This document shows positions 22,923 to 30,757 of a stretch of DNA of 41,067 nt, piece after piece; the first letter of the stretch is position 1, and each line of letters opens with the position of its first letter. The position numbers were made by a program, and so were the translations under genes. Origin of the DNA: Paracoccaceae bacterium (lineage in GTDB: Bacteria; Pseudomonadota; Alphaproteobacteria; Rhodobacterales; Rhodobacteraceae); NCBI GenBank assembly GCA_030625695.1, contig DAOUQK010000003.1, positions 1 to 41,067 of the forward strand, in the 5' to 3' direction. The notes under the pieces are model-generated. The model searched no databases. It saw nothing but the letters and a program-made list of their open reading frames with translations, and was not told the origin of the DNA.

Positions 22923-23035
22923 AGCGTGTCCAACAAACATGAATTCAGTCAGCCGCCCGAACGCGTTATGCTTTGCAAACCCTGCCTCGGGCGGCTGACT
23001 GAATACATGAGCCCTGTTAGATTGGATACGCTCTA
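22920..23035. mobile_element. 116-bp palindromic MITE-like element, copy 2 (between moaD and moaE)
   Basis: It runs from TAGAGCG (whose TAG is the moaD stop) to CGCTCTA, one base before the moaE ATG. Inner arms ATTCAGTCAGCCGCCCGA and TCGGGCGGCTGACTGAAT pair perfectly over 18 bp; the outer arms pair imperfectly. It has the same length, ends and core as the copy at 10894-11009, in reverse orientation. Removing the element with one TA leaves GGC GGC TAA ATG, a natural moaD-moaE junction, which strongly suggests insertion at a TA dinucleotide. Confidence 0.8.
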
Positions 23036-23036
23036 A

Positions 23037-23483
23037 ATGCGGATTGTGGTTCAGGAGGCCGGGTTTGACGCCGGTCAGGAACTGACCCGGTTCAGTGCGG
23101 CTGATCCTGGTATTGGTGCGATTGTCAGCTTTACCGGCGTGGTGCGCGACACCGCCGAAGGCACGCTTGATGTGATGCAGATCGAACATTACCCCGGCAT
23201 GACCGAGGCCGCATTGACCAAGATCGCACAAGAGGCAATGACCCGCTGGGCATTGGGCGATATCCTGGTGATCCACCGGTTCGGACGGCTGGCCCCGGGG
23301 GATCAGATCATGATGGTGGCCACGACATCGGCGCACCGAAAGGACGCTTTTGAAGCGGCGGAATACCTGATGGATTACCTTAAATCCCGCGCGCCATTCT
23401 GGAAGAAAGAGATTCTGCGCGATGGAGCGCACTGGGTTGCCGCGAGGGACGAAGACGAAGATGCGTTGGGGCGCTGGGACTGA
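23037..23483 (+). CDS. moaE: Molybdopterin synthase catalytic subunit
   Basis: 148 residues. Family motifs are GAIVSFTGVVRDT, MQIEHYPGMTEAAL, VIHRFGRLAPGDQIMMVATTSAHRKDAFEAAEYLMDYLK and FWKKE, including the catalytic lysines and the Arg/His that bind the precursor. It accepts MoaD thiocarboxylate sulfur and makes the dithiolene of molybdopterin. The ATG directly follows the end of the palindromic element. No Shine-Dalgarno is present, so translation probably depends on the structure of the leader or on coupling to moaD. It converges with the coiled-coil gene, leaving only 2 bp between the stops. Confidence 0.95.
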   Translation: MRIVVQEAGFDAGQELTRFSAADPGIGAIVSFTGVVRDTAEGTLDVMQIEHYPGMTEAALTKIAQEAMTRWALGDILVIHRFGRLAPGDQIMMVATTSAHRKDAFEAAEYLMDYLKSRAPFWKKEILRDGAHWVAARDEDEDALGRWD

Positions 23484-23485
23484 CG

Positions 23486-23809
23486 CTAAACGCCAGTTCG
23501 CTCAATATGTGCGCGCATTTCTTCCGCCTCTAGGCGCGCCTCGCGCAACCCGTCCATCGCCGCATTCAGTTCGGCTTCGCTTTGGATCAACTGATTGCTC
23601 AGCTCGGCCTCACGTTGTTGCAGATAGGTGATTGCCTGGTCGCGGGTTTCTTCGGCCTCGTGCAATTCCTGGCTCATCCGGTCCAGCTCATTGACGTCCT
23701 TCTTGTTCACCCGGGTAAAGCGATGCACCAGCCAATGGGTGAACCAGCCGGTCATGAACGCGACAAACAGGATGGTCGCGGTGGTTATGATGAACTCAAT
23801 TCTGTCCAT
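23486..23809 (-). CDS. Small membrane-anchored coiled-coil protein
   Basis: 107 residues. One membrane helix (FIITTATILFVAFMTGWFTHWLVHRF, about residues 6-31) is followed by a long heptad-rich acidic coiled coil (DRMSQELHEAEETRDQAI through LREARLEAEEMRAHIERTG). The start overlaps the end of the OmpA-family gene by 14 bp, so the two are translated together. A partner role for the OmpA-like protein, for example as a scaffold at the cell envelope, is inferred from this overlap only. No named family. Confidence 0.72.
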   Translation of the reverse strand: MDRIEFIITTATILFVAFMTGWFTHWLVHRFTRVNKKDVNELDRMSQELHEAEETRDQAITYLQQREAELSNQLIQSEAELNAAMDGLREARLEAEEMRAHIERTGV

Positions 23810-25886
23810 TGCTGGCGTCCTCTGCGTCGGATTGCTGGGGGGCGGGTTGATCTGATTCCGGGTCTTCGCTGGTGGTGTCGTCGGTCTCGGTCGGGGCGGG
23901 GTCTTCCTCGGATTCCACTGCGGTCTCTTCTACAGCCTCTTCCTCGACTTCTTCCACAGTTTCTTGCTCTGTAGCTTCCTCGGCAACATCTTCTGTGACC
24001 TCAGGCTCTGTTCCCGCCTCCTGTGCCACACTGTCCGGCGTGGCTTCCGGCGTGGCCGTCATATCGAGCGGCAGATCGGGCCGGATCAGCCGGAATTCGA
24101 TCCGGCGGTTATCTTCGCGCCCCTGTTCGGTGCCGTTGTCGGCGATTGGCGTGCTTTCACCGTACCCCACGGCCACATAGGTTGAGGTTATTACCCGGCG
24201 CGACCGCAACTCATTCAACACCGATTGGGCCCGGGCCTGGCTTAGCGATTGGTTCATGCCCTCGCGGCCCTGACTGTCAGTATGACCTTGAATTTCCAAC
24301 CGTATCTCGCCGCATTTGTTAAGAATGTCGGCCAGCGCGTTCATCGTGTCCAACGCCCCGGCCGCAATTGTTGCCGACCCCGGTTCGAACGATATCTTGG
24401 CGTCGGTCTGAACGGCGGCCAGATCGGCCTCACACACGTCAGGGGCAGGGGTCAGATCAACCGGGTCAGGCAGCTTGCGATAGGTGATATCAAGAGCAAA
24501 TGTTCCGGCCCCGCCAAGTTTGGCCGCCAGCAGGGTGGCAATGTCGGAACTGGCCTGTTCGCGCTCGGAAATGCCGCTGATGACCAACGTATCAGCGGTG
24601 ACAATCACCGACCCGTTGACCAGATACGACAGCGCTTCCAACCCGGCCAGAACCCGCACCGGCCAGTTGGCTGGCAGGCCGTCGACAATGCGGGATGCGG
24701 TATACACCATGTCCGACCCGAAACGCGCTTTGGCATAGGCATCCGTCATGTCGCGCAAGCTTGCATCACTCACCCGGCCCCGCAATTGCACAAGGCCCTC
24801 CGGGCTTAGGGTGGCGGTGAACTCGGACGGGCCGGTGGTTCCCGCCTCGTCCACCGGTTGTGGCAGGATGGCATGCAGGGCAAAAACCGGCGGCAACGAA
24901 GTTTGCAACTCGCCGATGACCCGGTCGAACCTGGCCACATCGGTGCCATCCTGGGCCACCAGCGTGATGTCGGCGTTTGACATGGTCACCGTGCCGGCCT
25001 CAATCTTGGCCAGGGCGCGAATGGAAAGTGCTGCGGCGCGGGCCCAGGTCGGGCTGGGTGCGCCCATGCCGATGGTGCACTCTGCGGCGCGTTCCAACCC
25101 GGCTTGCTTTGCGGCCAACATGATCTGTGCTTTGGTGGCGACGCTGTCGGCGGAACAGGCATCAAACCGCGCGCCATTGCTGTCGATCAGAAAACGCAGG
25201 GTAAATGGCGTGATGACCGGGCGTGGCGCAGATATATCCAGCGCCAGTCGCAGTCCCGGCGGTGCTGCGCGGGTCAGTTCGGCCTCCAGCCGGCGTTTGG
25301 CCTCGATACTTTCCGAGATCGCCGTTATCACCACTTGCCCGGCCGTGACCGAGATTTTTGAGCGTGGCAACCGGTCAAGGGCGACCACGGCAAAACCCAT
25401 CGCGTCCTGCCAACCTCTTGGCACCGGATAGCGTGCGACCTGAAGCAGATCACTGACCTGTCCGTCGTCGTCGATCCGGCGCAGTTGCTTCATCAGCGCC
25501 AGCCGGTCAGTCGTGGACGGGATCAGACCAATGATCGAAATACCGCTGTCGTTGCGCAGGACTTCAACCGAAAACCGCGGTGCCACAATATCAGCCTGTG
25601 CTTTGATCTGCATTGCGTCGATGATCCGAGCCGCGTCGATGATGCCGCCAATAAGGCTTTTGACGCTGAACCGGACGGCTTCGTCCGGGGCGGTGCCGGA
25701 CAGGATGACTTTCAACCCGTCGGCCTGAACCTCGGCCCAGGTATGGTCGGACTTGTCGAGCAGTTCGCGCACGTCAATCTCGGTCCGGGTCTCAACCGCG
25801 GTAACGGCGAAACTGGCGGCAACAAGGCACAGACCGGCCGCCAGAAGCAGCGCGATCAATGAGATAAAAAGTGAGGACAGGCGCAT
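23796..25886 (-). CDS. OmpA-family protein with BON-like repeats and an acidic tail
   Basis: 696 residues. MRLSSLFISLIALLLAAGLCLVAASFAVTAV is an uncleaved anchor or signal. Residues about 40-490 contain repeated BON-like units (VQADGLKVILSGTAPDEAV, SVTAGQVVITAISESIEAK, GSVIVTADTLVISGISERE). The peptidoglycan-binding OmpA domain is at about 500-605 (EIRLEIQGHTDSQGREGMNQ, LSQARAQSVLNEL, GYGESTPIADNGT, GREDNRRIEF). The last 85-90 residues are almost only Glu, Thr, Asp, Pro and Ala. It is probably an inner-membrane-anchored periplasmic protein bound to peptidoglycan. No beta-barrel is seen. It overlaps the coiled-coil gene. Confidence 0.85.
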   Translation of the reverse strand: MRLSSLFISLIALLLAAGLCLVAASFAVTAVETRTEIDVRELLDKSDHTWAEVQADGLKVILSGTAPDEAVRFSVKSLIGGIIDAARIIDAMQIKAQADIVAPRFSVEVLRNDSGISIIGLIPSTTDRLALMKQLRRIDDDGQVSDLLQVARYPVPRGWQDAMGFAVVALDRLPRSKISVTAGQVVITAISESIEAKRRLEAELTRAAPPGLRLALDISAPRPVITPFTLRFLIDSNGARFDACSADSVATKAQIMLAAKQAGLERAAECTIGMGAPSPTWARAAALSIRALAKIEAGTVTMSNADITLVAQDGTDVARFDRVIGELQTSLPPVFALHAILPQPVDEAGTTGPSEFTATLSPEGLVQLRGRVSDASLRDMTDAYAKARFGSDMVYTASRIVDGLPANWPVRVLAGLEALSYLVNGSVIVTADTLVISGISEREQASSDIATLLAAKLGGAGTFALDITYRKLPDPVDLTPAPDVCEADLAAVQTDAKISFEPGSATIAAGALDTMNALADILNKCGEIRLEIQGHTDSQGREGMNQSLSQARAQSVLNELRSRRVITSTYVAVGYGESTPIADNGTEQGREDNRRIEFRLIRPDLPLDMTATPEATPDSVAQEAGTEPEVTEDVAEEATEQETVEEVEEEAVEETAVESEEDPAPTETDDTTSEDPESDQPAPQQSDAEDASNGQN

Positions 25887-25974
25887 GGTTGAGTTTGATC
25901 ACAATCTCGTGAGTGTTCGGCTTGATTACAACAGGATCGGGTGGCAATCCAGTGCCCAATATGGCCGGTTTCAA

Positions 25975-26937
25975 CTAAACCAGCAAGGCGGCACTAAAGC
26001 ACATCAGCGGGATCAGGCCGGTATCGCGATTGCTGTGAAACAATTGCAACATCTTGGCGCTGTCATCAGGGTCAAACCCGCGCAACTGCCAGGCCATATG
26101 CCAACCCATGGCCCAAGGCCCGGTCAGCGCCAGAACCATCGCCAGCACGGACGCATTAGGCATCAACGCCTGAATCACCGCCAGCCCCATCAGGCCAATG
26201 GTTGCCATCAGAAAATACTTGAGCCACCGAACAGAATCGCGCCCAAACAGCAATGCGGTTGATTTGATCCCGATCAGCGCGTCGTCTTCAGTGTCCTGAT
26301 GCGCATAGATAGTATCGTAAAACAACGTCCAGGCGATGCCCGCGGCGTAAAGAATAACCGCAGGCCAGTGCAACGCGCCCGTATGCGCCGTCCAGACCAG
26401 CAACGCGCCCCAGTTGAACGCCAGTCCAAGGAACACCTGAGGCCACCAGGTGAACCGCTTGGCAAAAGGATAGATCGCCAGCGGCAGCAATGACAACACG
26501 CCCAAAGCAATTGCCGCCCGGTTAAAGGTCAGCAGGATCGCCAGCGCCAGCAACGCCTGCACCCCCATCCAGATCACCGCCCCCATCACGCTCACCTGTC
26601 CCGATGGGATAGGCCGCGAGCGGGTGCGCGCAACCTGCGCGTCAAACTTGCGGTCGGAAATATCGTTCCATGTACAGCCCGCCCCGCGCATCAAAAAGGC
26701 CCCCATGGCACAGGCCACCACCAGCCAGGCATCCTCCAGGCGTGGGCTTTGATCCCACAACATTGCCAATACCAGCCCCCACCAGCAGGGGATCAGCAGC
26801 AACCAGGTGCCAATTGGCCGGTCAGCACGGGACAGACGCAGATAGGGGCGGGCGACTGCGGGGGCGTATCTATCGACCCAATTGCCGGAAACCGCATCGG
26901 CAACCTGCCCATCCGGCCCTGTGGGAATATCTGGCAT
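25975..26937 (-). CDS. ubiA: 4-hydroxybenzoate polyprenyltransferase
   Basis: 320 residues from ATG 26937; ATG 26955 is an alternative. The membrane prenyltransferase attaches the isoprenoid tail in ubiquinone synthesis. Both Asp motifs are present: NDISDRKFDAQVARTRSRP and YDTIYAHQDTEDD. RPYLRLSRADRPIGTWLLLI precedes the first helix, as is typical for the alphaproteobacterial enzyme. It is divergent from rsmE with only about 30 bp between the starts, so the two promoters must overlap each other or the coding ends. Confidence 0.94.
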   Translation of the reverse strand: MPDIPTGPDGQVADAVSGNWVDRYAPAVARPYLRLSRADRPIGTWLLLIPCWWGLVLAMLWDQSPRLEDAWLVVACAMGAFLMRGAGCTWNDISDRKFDAQVARTRSRPIPSGQVSVMGAVIWMGVQALLALAILLTFNRAAIALGVLSLLPLAIYPFAKRFTWWPQVFLGLAFNWGALLVWTAHTGALHWPAVILYAAGIAWTLFYDTIYAHQDTEDDALIGIKSTALLFGRDSVRWLKYFLMATIGLMGLAVIQALMPNASVLAMVLALTGPWAMGWHMAWQLRGFDPDDSAKMLQLFHSNRDTGLIPLMCFSAALLV

Positions 26938-26967
26938 CTCACCATCGCCTTGCATATGTAAAACCCC

Positions 26968-27702
26968 ATGAGAGCAAAGATCAGACTGTATGTAGAGCAC
27001 CCTTTGGGTGCAGGGCAATCACTTCCCTTGAACCGGGATCAGGCGCATTACCTTTTTGGGGTGATGCGGATGGGCGTGGGCGGCCATGTGGCACTGTTCA
27101 ACGGGCGCGACGGTGAATGGCTGGCCAAAGTGGCCGAGGCGGGCAAACGCAACGGTGTTCTGAAGGTGGTCGAACAATCGACCCCGTTGCAGATGCCCCC
27201 CGACCTGTGGCTTTTGTTTGCGCCGATCAAAAAGGCCCGCACCGATTTCATCGTCGAAAAAGCGGCGGAAATGGGTGCTGCACGAATTGTGCCGGTGCAG
27301 ACCGAATTCACCAATGCTGAACGTATCCGTCAGGATCGCTTGCAGGCCCACGCGGTCGAGGCGGCGGAACAATGCGGCGGCACCTTTGTGCCAGAAGTAA
27401 GCAACCTGCAAAAACTGGACCGGGTGCTGGCCGACTGGCCCGAAGGGCGTCAGTTGATGTTCTGTGATGAGGTTCTGGCGGGCGGCTCCTCCACCCTTTC
27501 GGGTGTCCTCGCAGCTCACAAATCCGCGCCTTGGGCCATTTTGATTGGCCCCGAAGGCGGGTTTTCCGATAAGGAACGCAGCCGCCTGAACGCGCTGCCC
27601 TTCACCCACCCGATCAGTCTTGGTCCCCGCATCCTGCGCGCCGACACGGCGGCGGTCGCAGCACTGACGCTTTGGCAGTTGGCGCTGGGGGACTGGCAAT
27701 GA
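26968..27702 (+). CDS. rsmE: 16S rRNA (uracil-1498-N3)-methyltransferase
   Basis: 244 residues, a SPOUT (knotted) methyltransferase that modifies U1498 in the decoding region of 16S rRNA. The N-terminal PUA-like part is HYLFGVMRMGVGGHVALFNG. The knot motifs are ILIGPEGGFSDKE and SLGPRILRADTAAVAAL. KKARTDFIVEKAAEMGAARIVP is characteristic. It starts a plus-strand operon with a GNAT gene (ATGA overlap), a membrane protein (ATGA overlap) and gshA. No Shine-Dalgarno is visible at the start. Confidence 0.95.
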   Translation: MRAKIRLYVEHPLGAGQSLPLNRDQAHYLFGVMRMGVGGHVALFNGRDGEWLAKVAEAGKRNGVLKVVEQSTPLQMPPDLWLLFAPIKKARTDFIVEKAAEMGAARIVPVQTEFTNAERIRQDRLQAHAVEAAEQCGGTFVPEVSNLQKLDRVLADWPEGRQLMFCDEVLAGGSSTLSGVLAAHKSAPWAILIGPEGGFSDKERSRLNALPFTHPISLGPRILRADTAAVAALTLWQLALGDWQ

Positions 27703-28562
27703 TCCGCAAAGCCACCCCGCAAGACCTGCCCGCACTATTGGCTTTTCTGCAACCTCGCGTCGCAACCTCGCTGTTTCTGTCCGGCAATCTGCATGATCAC
27801 GGCCTGAACGCCACGGGACACCGCACCGCGACGCAGTTCTGGATTGCTGCGGCTGGCGGCGATATTCAGGCCGTTTTTGGCAGTTCCGAAGCGGGTTATC
27901 TGATGTGTGAAGCGCCAGATTTCGATCCCGATTGGTCCGCCGATCTTCGCCGGGCGATGACCGGGAGAAAGGCGATCGGTCTAAGCGGCGAGGTCGGGCA
28001 GGCCGTGGCCTTTCGTACCGCCCTTGGGCTGGGTGATCACCCGGTTTCGTTCGAAGATGTCGAACCGCATTTTCTGCTGAATCTCGACGATCTCGTCATG
28101 CCGGACGGCGCAACAATATTGCGCGCCCCGACCGATACCGATTTGCCGAAAATTGTGGCGTGGCGTCTTGCCTATGACCGCGAGGTTTTTGGCGAGGAAA
28201 ACACCGCAGATAATCGGTACAAATCGGAACAACGCGTGTCAGGCCTTGTACAAAACGGACGATTGCGCCTTCTGACGCACGAAAACACGCCGGTGGCCAT
28301 GACCGGCTTCAACGCCGCCCTTCCGGAAATCGTCCAGATCGGCTCGGTCTATACACCCCCCGAATTTCGCGGTCAGGGCCACGCCCGCCGCGCCGTTGCC
28401 CTGCACCTGGCCGAGGCCCGCAACCAGGGTGTCAAATCCGCTGTTCTGTTCGCCGCAGGCCCTGCTGCCGTCAGGGCGTATCAAAGCATCGGCTTTACTC
28501 AAATCGGTGAATACGCGCAGGTCGCTTTCGCTAACCCCTTGATTTTGGGAGACTCCGCATGA
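27699..28562 (+). CDS. GNAT-family N-acetyltransferase
   Basis: 287 residues, start ATG 27699 overlapping the rsmE stop (ATGA). The C-terminal half is a GNAT fold: VAMTGFNAALPEIVQIGSVY, the acetyl-CoA loop PPEFRGQGHARRAV, and AVRAYQSIGFTQIGEY. The N-terminal half is a second, degenerate GNAT-like domain (LPALLAFLQPRVATSLFLSGNL). The acceptor is unknown. The coupling to rsmE suggests co-expression, not necessarily a shared function. Confidence 0.85.
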   Translation: MIRKATPQDLPALLAFLQPRVATSLFLSGNLHDHGLNATGHRTATQFWIAAAGGDIQAVFGSSEAGYLMCEAPDFDPDWSADLRRAMTGRKAIGLSGEVGQAVAFRTALGLGDHPVSFEDVEPHFLLNLDDLVMPDGATILRAPTDTDLPKIVAWRLAYDREVFGEENTADNRYKSEQRVSGLVQNGRLRLLTHENTPVAMTGFNAALPEIVQIGSVYTPPEFRGQGHARRAVALHLAEARNQGVKSAVLFAAGPAAVRAYQSIGFTQIGEYAQVAFANPLILGDSA

Positions 28563-29086
28563 GTTTTATCCGCCCCGAAGCACGCGCCGCCATCTGGCGC
28601 TGGCGCGAAGTGCTGACCGGCATCGGGATTGGCACACTGGGCCTCAGTTGGGTGCTTGGTCCCGGTGGCCTGCTTGGCTGGCTTGGCTGGGTGCTGGTCA
28701 TGGCCTGCGTGGCTTTGGTGGTGATTGGCGTGCAACGAGCACGGTTTCGCGCAGGTTTTGGAGGGGTCGGGATGGTGCAGGTGGACGAAGGGCAAGTGTC
28801 CTATTTCGGCCCGTTGACCGGCGGCTCGGCCGCGATGTCGGACCTGCGCCGCTTGTCGCTTGACCCAAGAATGAAGCCGAAGCACTGGGTTCTGGAACAG
28901 CCCAGCCAACCACCATTGTTCATTCCGGTCAATGCCGAAGGGGTCGATGCGCTGTTTGATGTGTTTGCCACCCTGCCGGGGTTGAACACCGAACGGATGC
29001 TGTCCGGGCTGGCCGAACAGGGCACCCACCCGATCGTGATCTGGCAAAAGACAACGACGCAAGGTTCTGTCACTTCCATGCATTGA
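28559..29086 (+). CDS. Conserved-looking membrane protein of unknown function
   Basis: 175 residues, start overlapping the GNAT stop (ATGA). Two adjacent hydrophobic segments (IGIGTLGLSWVLGPGG and WLGWVLVMACVALVVIGV) are followed by a soluble part of about 115 residues (MVQVDEGQVSYFGPLTGGSA, PPLFIPVNAEGVDALFDVFA) that looks like a small beta/alpha domain. The layout of two helices plus a PH-like domain resembles the proteins at the right end of the window. No named family. gshA begins 54 bp downstream. Confidence 0.75.
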   Translation: MSFIRPEARAAIWRWREVLTGIGIGTLGLSWVLGPGGLLGWLGWVLVMACVALVVIGVQRARFRAGFGGVGMVQVDEGQVSYFGPLTGGSAAMSDLRRLSLDPRMKPKHWVLEQPSQPPLFIPVNAEGVDALFDVFATLPGLNTERMLSGLAEQGTHPIVIWQKTTTQGSVTSMH

Positions 29087-29140
29087 CAGTCGCCCATTTT
29101 GACCCCACTTCTTGCCGACAGACATATCAGGAGCGCGCTC

Positions 29141-30511
29141 ATGTCCATCCCTCAGTCCGGCGGCGGACCAATTGAACATCACTCACAATTGGCCGAGTTG
29201 ATGGCCAAAGGCTGCAAGCCAAAAGAAGATTGGCGCATCGGCACCGAGCACGAGAAGTTCGGCTATTGCAAAGACACCCATCAGCCTTTGCCCTACGAAG
29301 GTGAACGCTCGATCCTGGCGGTGCTTGAAGGCCTGCGCGATCATCACGGATGGTCGCCGGTCTCTGAAGGTGGCAAACTGATTGGCCTGGAAAAAGACGG
29401 TGCCAATGTCAGCCTTGAACCCGGCGGGCAGGTGGAACTTTCCGGAGCACCGGTCGAAACCATTCACGCCACCTGTGACGAGGTGAACACCCACCTGCGC
29501 GAAGTCAAGGACATCGCTGACAAGATCGGTGTGCGGTTTATCGGCCTTGGGGCGGCGCCGGAATGGACCCACGATGAAATGCCGCTGATGCCCAAGGGGC
29601 GCTATGCCCTGATGAACGATTACATGGGCAAGGTCGGCACCATGGGCCGGACCATGATGCGCCGGACCTGCACCGTGCAGGTCAATCTCGATTTTGGGTC
29701 CGAGGCCGACATGGTCAAGAAAATGCGCGTGGCATTGGCGTTGCAGCCGGTTGCCACAGCCCTGTTCGCCAATTCTCCGTTCTTTGAGGGCAAGGTCAAC
29801 GGGTTGAAAAGCTGGCGTTCGCGCGTTTGGCGCGACCTCGACCCGGCCCGTACTGGGATGTTGCCGTTTGTGTTCGACGAAGGCTTTGGGTTTGAGTCGT
29901 GGGTCCAGTACGTGCTCGACGTGCCGATGTATTTTGTCTATCGCGATGGCACGTATATCAACGCTTTGGGCCAGTCATTCCGTGATTTCCTGAAGGGTGA
30001 ACTACCCGCCATGCCCGGTGAAAAGCCGACGCTAAGTGATTGGGCCGATCACCTCACCACCGTTTTCCCCGAAGCGCGGGTCAAGCAATATATCGAAATG
30101 CGCGGTGCAGACGGTGGTCCATGGCGCCGCCTTTGTGCGTTGCCGGCATTCTGGGTTGGGTTGATGTACGACCAAAGCTCGCTGGACGCTGCCTGGGATC
30201 TGGTCAAGGACTGGGACGCTGAAACGCGTGAAGCGTGGCGCGTCGAGGCATCGGTTCATGGGCTTCAGGCCAAAGTTGCCGGCCGACGCATGATTGATCT
30301 GGCCTCTTGGGTGCTGGATATCTCGCGCGCGGGCCTCAAGGCACGCGCACGCCCCGGTTTGGGTGGAATGGTCCAGGACGAGCGGCATTTTCTGCATGCG
30401 TTGGAAGACAGCGTCGAGACGGGCATGGCCCCGGCGGACGAGTTGCTGGAGAAGTATAACGGCGAATGGAAGGGTGATCTGAGCCGGATTTATGACGAGT
30501 TCAGTTATTGA
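29141..30511 (+). CDS. gshA: Glutamate-cysteine ligase (plant/alphaproteobacterial type)
   Basis: 456 residues, the GCS2-type enzyme that makes gamma-glutamylcysteine in glutathione synthesis. Family phrases are DWRIGTEHEKFGY, GANVSLEPGGQVELSGAP, MPLMPKGRYALMNDYM, MMRRTCTVQVNLDF and RVKQYIEMRGADGGPWRRL. ATG 29141 has AGGAG about 8 bases upstream; an earlier in-frame start at 29099 adds a non-conserved leader. It is followed directly by a repeated terminator module. A gshB gene is not in the window. Confidence 0.95.
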   Translation: MSIPQSGGGPIEHHSQLAELMAKGCKPKEDWRIGTEHEKFGYCKDTHQPLPYEGERSILAVLEGLRDHHGWSPVSEGGKLIGLEKDGANVSLEPGGQVELSGAPVETIHATCDEVNTHLREVKDIADKIGVRFIGLGAAPEWTHDEMPLMPKGRYALMNDYMGKVGTMGRTMMRRTCTVQVNLDFGSEADMVKKMRVALALQPVATALFANSPFFEGKVNGLKSWRSRVWRDLDPARTGMLPFVFDEGFGFESWVQYVLDVPMYFVYRDGTYINALGQSFRDFLKGELPAMPGEKPTLSDWADHLTTVFPEARVKQYIEMRGADGGPWRRLCALPAFWVGLMYDQSSLDAAWDLVKDWDAETREAWRVEASVHGLQAKVAGRRMIDLASWVLDISRAGLKARARPGLGGMVQDERHFLHALEDSVETGMAPADELLEKYNGEWKGDLSRIYDEFSY

Positions 30512-30513
30512 TC

Positions 30514-30551
30514 GAGGGGCCGCTCCTCAAGCCCTGACGGGCTTTCTTCGC
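30514..30551 (+). terminator. Intrinsic terminator of gshA (38-bp repeated module)
   Basis: GAGGGGCCGCTC, two bases, then the hairpin AAGCCC-TGAC-GGGCTT and TCTTCGC, starting 2 bases behind the gshA stop. It shares 34 of 38 bases with the module behind tauR (11089-11126, minus strand), and the paired stem position changes together in the two copies. Confidence 0.72.
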
Positions 30552-30757
30552 AACTTCGGTGAGGGACTATCCAAGCGTGCAACGCGATTGAGTATACCTT
30601 GATACGTGCGTGTTAAGACGCTTGGCCAGAACGGGCCAGCACCGGCCCGAAACTCATATGCCCGCATTTGCCTTCGTGGTCTCCTGGCCCCATGGCAAAG
30701 CGGTGATGTTCCAGGTCGTCATACGCCTCCGTGTGATTGCCCCCAATATCAGAGCGC
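30552..30757. other. Non-coding gap between gshA and the MDR oxidoreductase
   Basis: About 200 bp. It contains an 8-bp inverted repeat CCAAGCGT (30571) / ACGCTTGG (30618). GGGCC...GGCCC near 30633-30648 could serve as an end structure for the leftward gene. On the minus strand a 22-codon frame (30722-30654, beginning MTTWNITALPWG) has GGAGG four bases before its ATG. It is too short to judge and may be a gene remnant or chance. Confidence 0.4.

Noticed and set aside
24249..25431. Several long plus-strand frames inside the OmpA gene
   Set aside because: They are antisense shadows of a GC-rich gene with a clear domain structure on the minus strand.
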